Positions 63,338 through 64,000 of a stretch of DNA of 64,000 nucleotides are shown piece after piece. A program made the position numbers and the translations under genes. The notes beneath the pieces were generated by a model that was not told the origin of the DNA, did no database searches, and was given only the letters and a program-made list of their open reading frames with translations. Numbering within the stretch: position 1 is the first letter of the stretch; every line of letters starts with the position of its first letter. Source of the stretch: Endothia cerciana (taxonomy: Eukaryota > Ascomycota > Sordariomycetes > Diaporthales > Cryphonectriaceae); contig JALRMH010000018.1 of assembly GCA_026119935.1 (NCBI GenBank), positions 648,596 to 712,595 on the forward strand, given 5' to 3'.

Positions 63338-64000
63338 GGTCGATAGGTGGGCGCAGCCTCGGTCGTCGGCCTCTGAGCCGTGCTGCGGACGGTCAACTAT
63401 CGAATACGATGGGCTGCAGGCCTAGGAACGGGCGGCGCGGTACGGTCGTGGTTCTGCTGGGTCGTGGTGCTGGTGGTGCTGGTGGATATGCGACGCGAAT
63501 TGGACTTTGCTGTTGGGGAGCCGAATCGCGGGAATGCTGCAGTGCGGGTGGAGGTGCAGCTCTGCGCCTCTCGGATGACTTGCAGCGAGATTGATTCCGC
63601 GCCCAGGGGACACACGCATCCAGTTCAATACCTAGTACCGCAACCTTGCATCCACCGGCCCTGTAAATCTTCAGACCGCACGCGAATCAGCTGCAGATAC
63701 GAACTGGGCAGTCAATGAGTTGACATCAGACGGGAATTGCCCTTCTCAACGGTGTCGGCTGGTAACTCCACTTCTAACTGCCTGAGGCATGGCACGGTAC
63801 ACGGCGTAGGTCAGCTGATTCACTCAGGTTCAAGAACATTGAACGCTTGGGCCAACCTTGTCCAGGCAGCCAGACCAAAACCGGCTTCCAACACCCCCCC
63901 CCCCCCCCCAAAAAAAGGTAAGAGAGAGGGAGGGGAAAAAAAAGTAAAAAAAAAAGTGGGGGGGGGGTGGGAAAAGACCCCCCAGATAGAGTCAGGGGGG
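63338..64000. other. RSC4 upstream region ending in homopolymers
   Basis: Promoter side of RSC4. From about 63893 to the edge the sequence is a chain of C, A and G homopolymers with GAGA-rich stretches, no gene. Confidence 0.5.

Overview
The window is nuclear DNA from a filamentous ascomycete (Pezizomycotina, most likely Sordariomycetes). The evidence is short GT-AG introns of about 50-130 nt with CTAAC-type branch sites, a mitochondrial tyrosyl-tRNA synthetase of the CYT-18 type, and fungal forms of Npr2, Dsk2, Thg1, Swd1, Rpb1, Ssb-type Hsp70 and Rsc4. I cannot name the species.

Layout. (1) 1-8.2 kb is an accessory, decayed end: a Zn2Cys6 regulator that is frameshifted and runs off the left edge, and a DUF1254/DUF1214 pseudogene with five small lesions. 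(2) 8.2-29.1 kb is a dense housekeeping block: SDH4 (-), mitochondrial TyrRS (+), NPR2 (-), DSK2 (-), THG1 (-), SWD1 (+), RPB1 (+), then, after a 3 kb gap, an 83-residue conserved-looking protein (-) with two CRE-like sites in its promoter. (3) 29-54 kb is gene-poor. It is rich in poly-G/poly-C tracts and microsatellites. It holds one candidate Cys-rich micro-ORF with a TATA promoter, an amidohydrolase pseudogene, decayed F-box-like (2EXR/DUF7730-like) and unrecognised genes, a 17-bp minisatellite and one intact 279-residue 2EXR-like gene. (4) 55.0-63.3 kb is a second housekeeping block: the ribosome-associated Hsp70 SSB (-) and the bromodomain protein RSC4 (-).

The most unusual feature is inside SSB. 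Two of its introns, both in highly conserved coding positions, are far longer than any other intron here (606 and about 1840 nt), and both contain open reading frames on the sense strand. The larger encodes a GIY-YIG nuclease domain followed by a basic region and, across a 10-A tract that shifts the frame, two C2H2 zinc fingers. The smaller encodes three C2H2 fingers and stops inside the intron's branch-point sequence. I infer a nuclear, spliceosomal-intron-hosted homing element (GIY-YIG plus zinc fingers) and a reduced relative of it in the same host gene.

How the genes fit together: the housekeeping genes serve respiration (SDH4), mitochondrial translation and possibly group I intron splicing (TyrRS), TORC1 nitrogen signalling (NPR2), proteasome delivery (DSK2), tRNA-His maturation (THG1), H3K4 methylation (SWD1), transcription (RPB1), co-translational folding (SSB) and chromatin remodelling (RSC4). 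They are not one pathway; their grouping is ordinary conserved-core gene order. No tRNA, rRNA, CRISPR array or retrotransposon was recognised.
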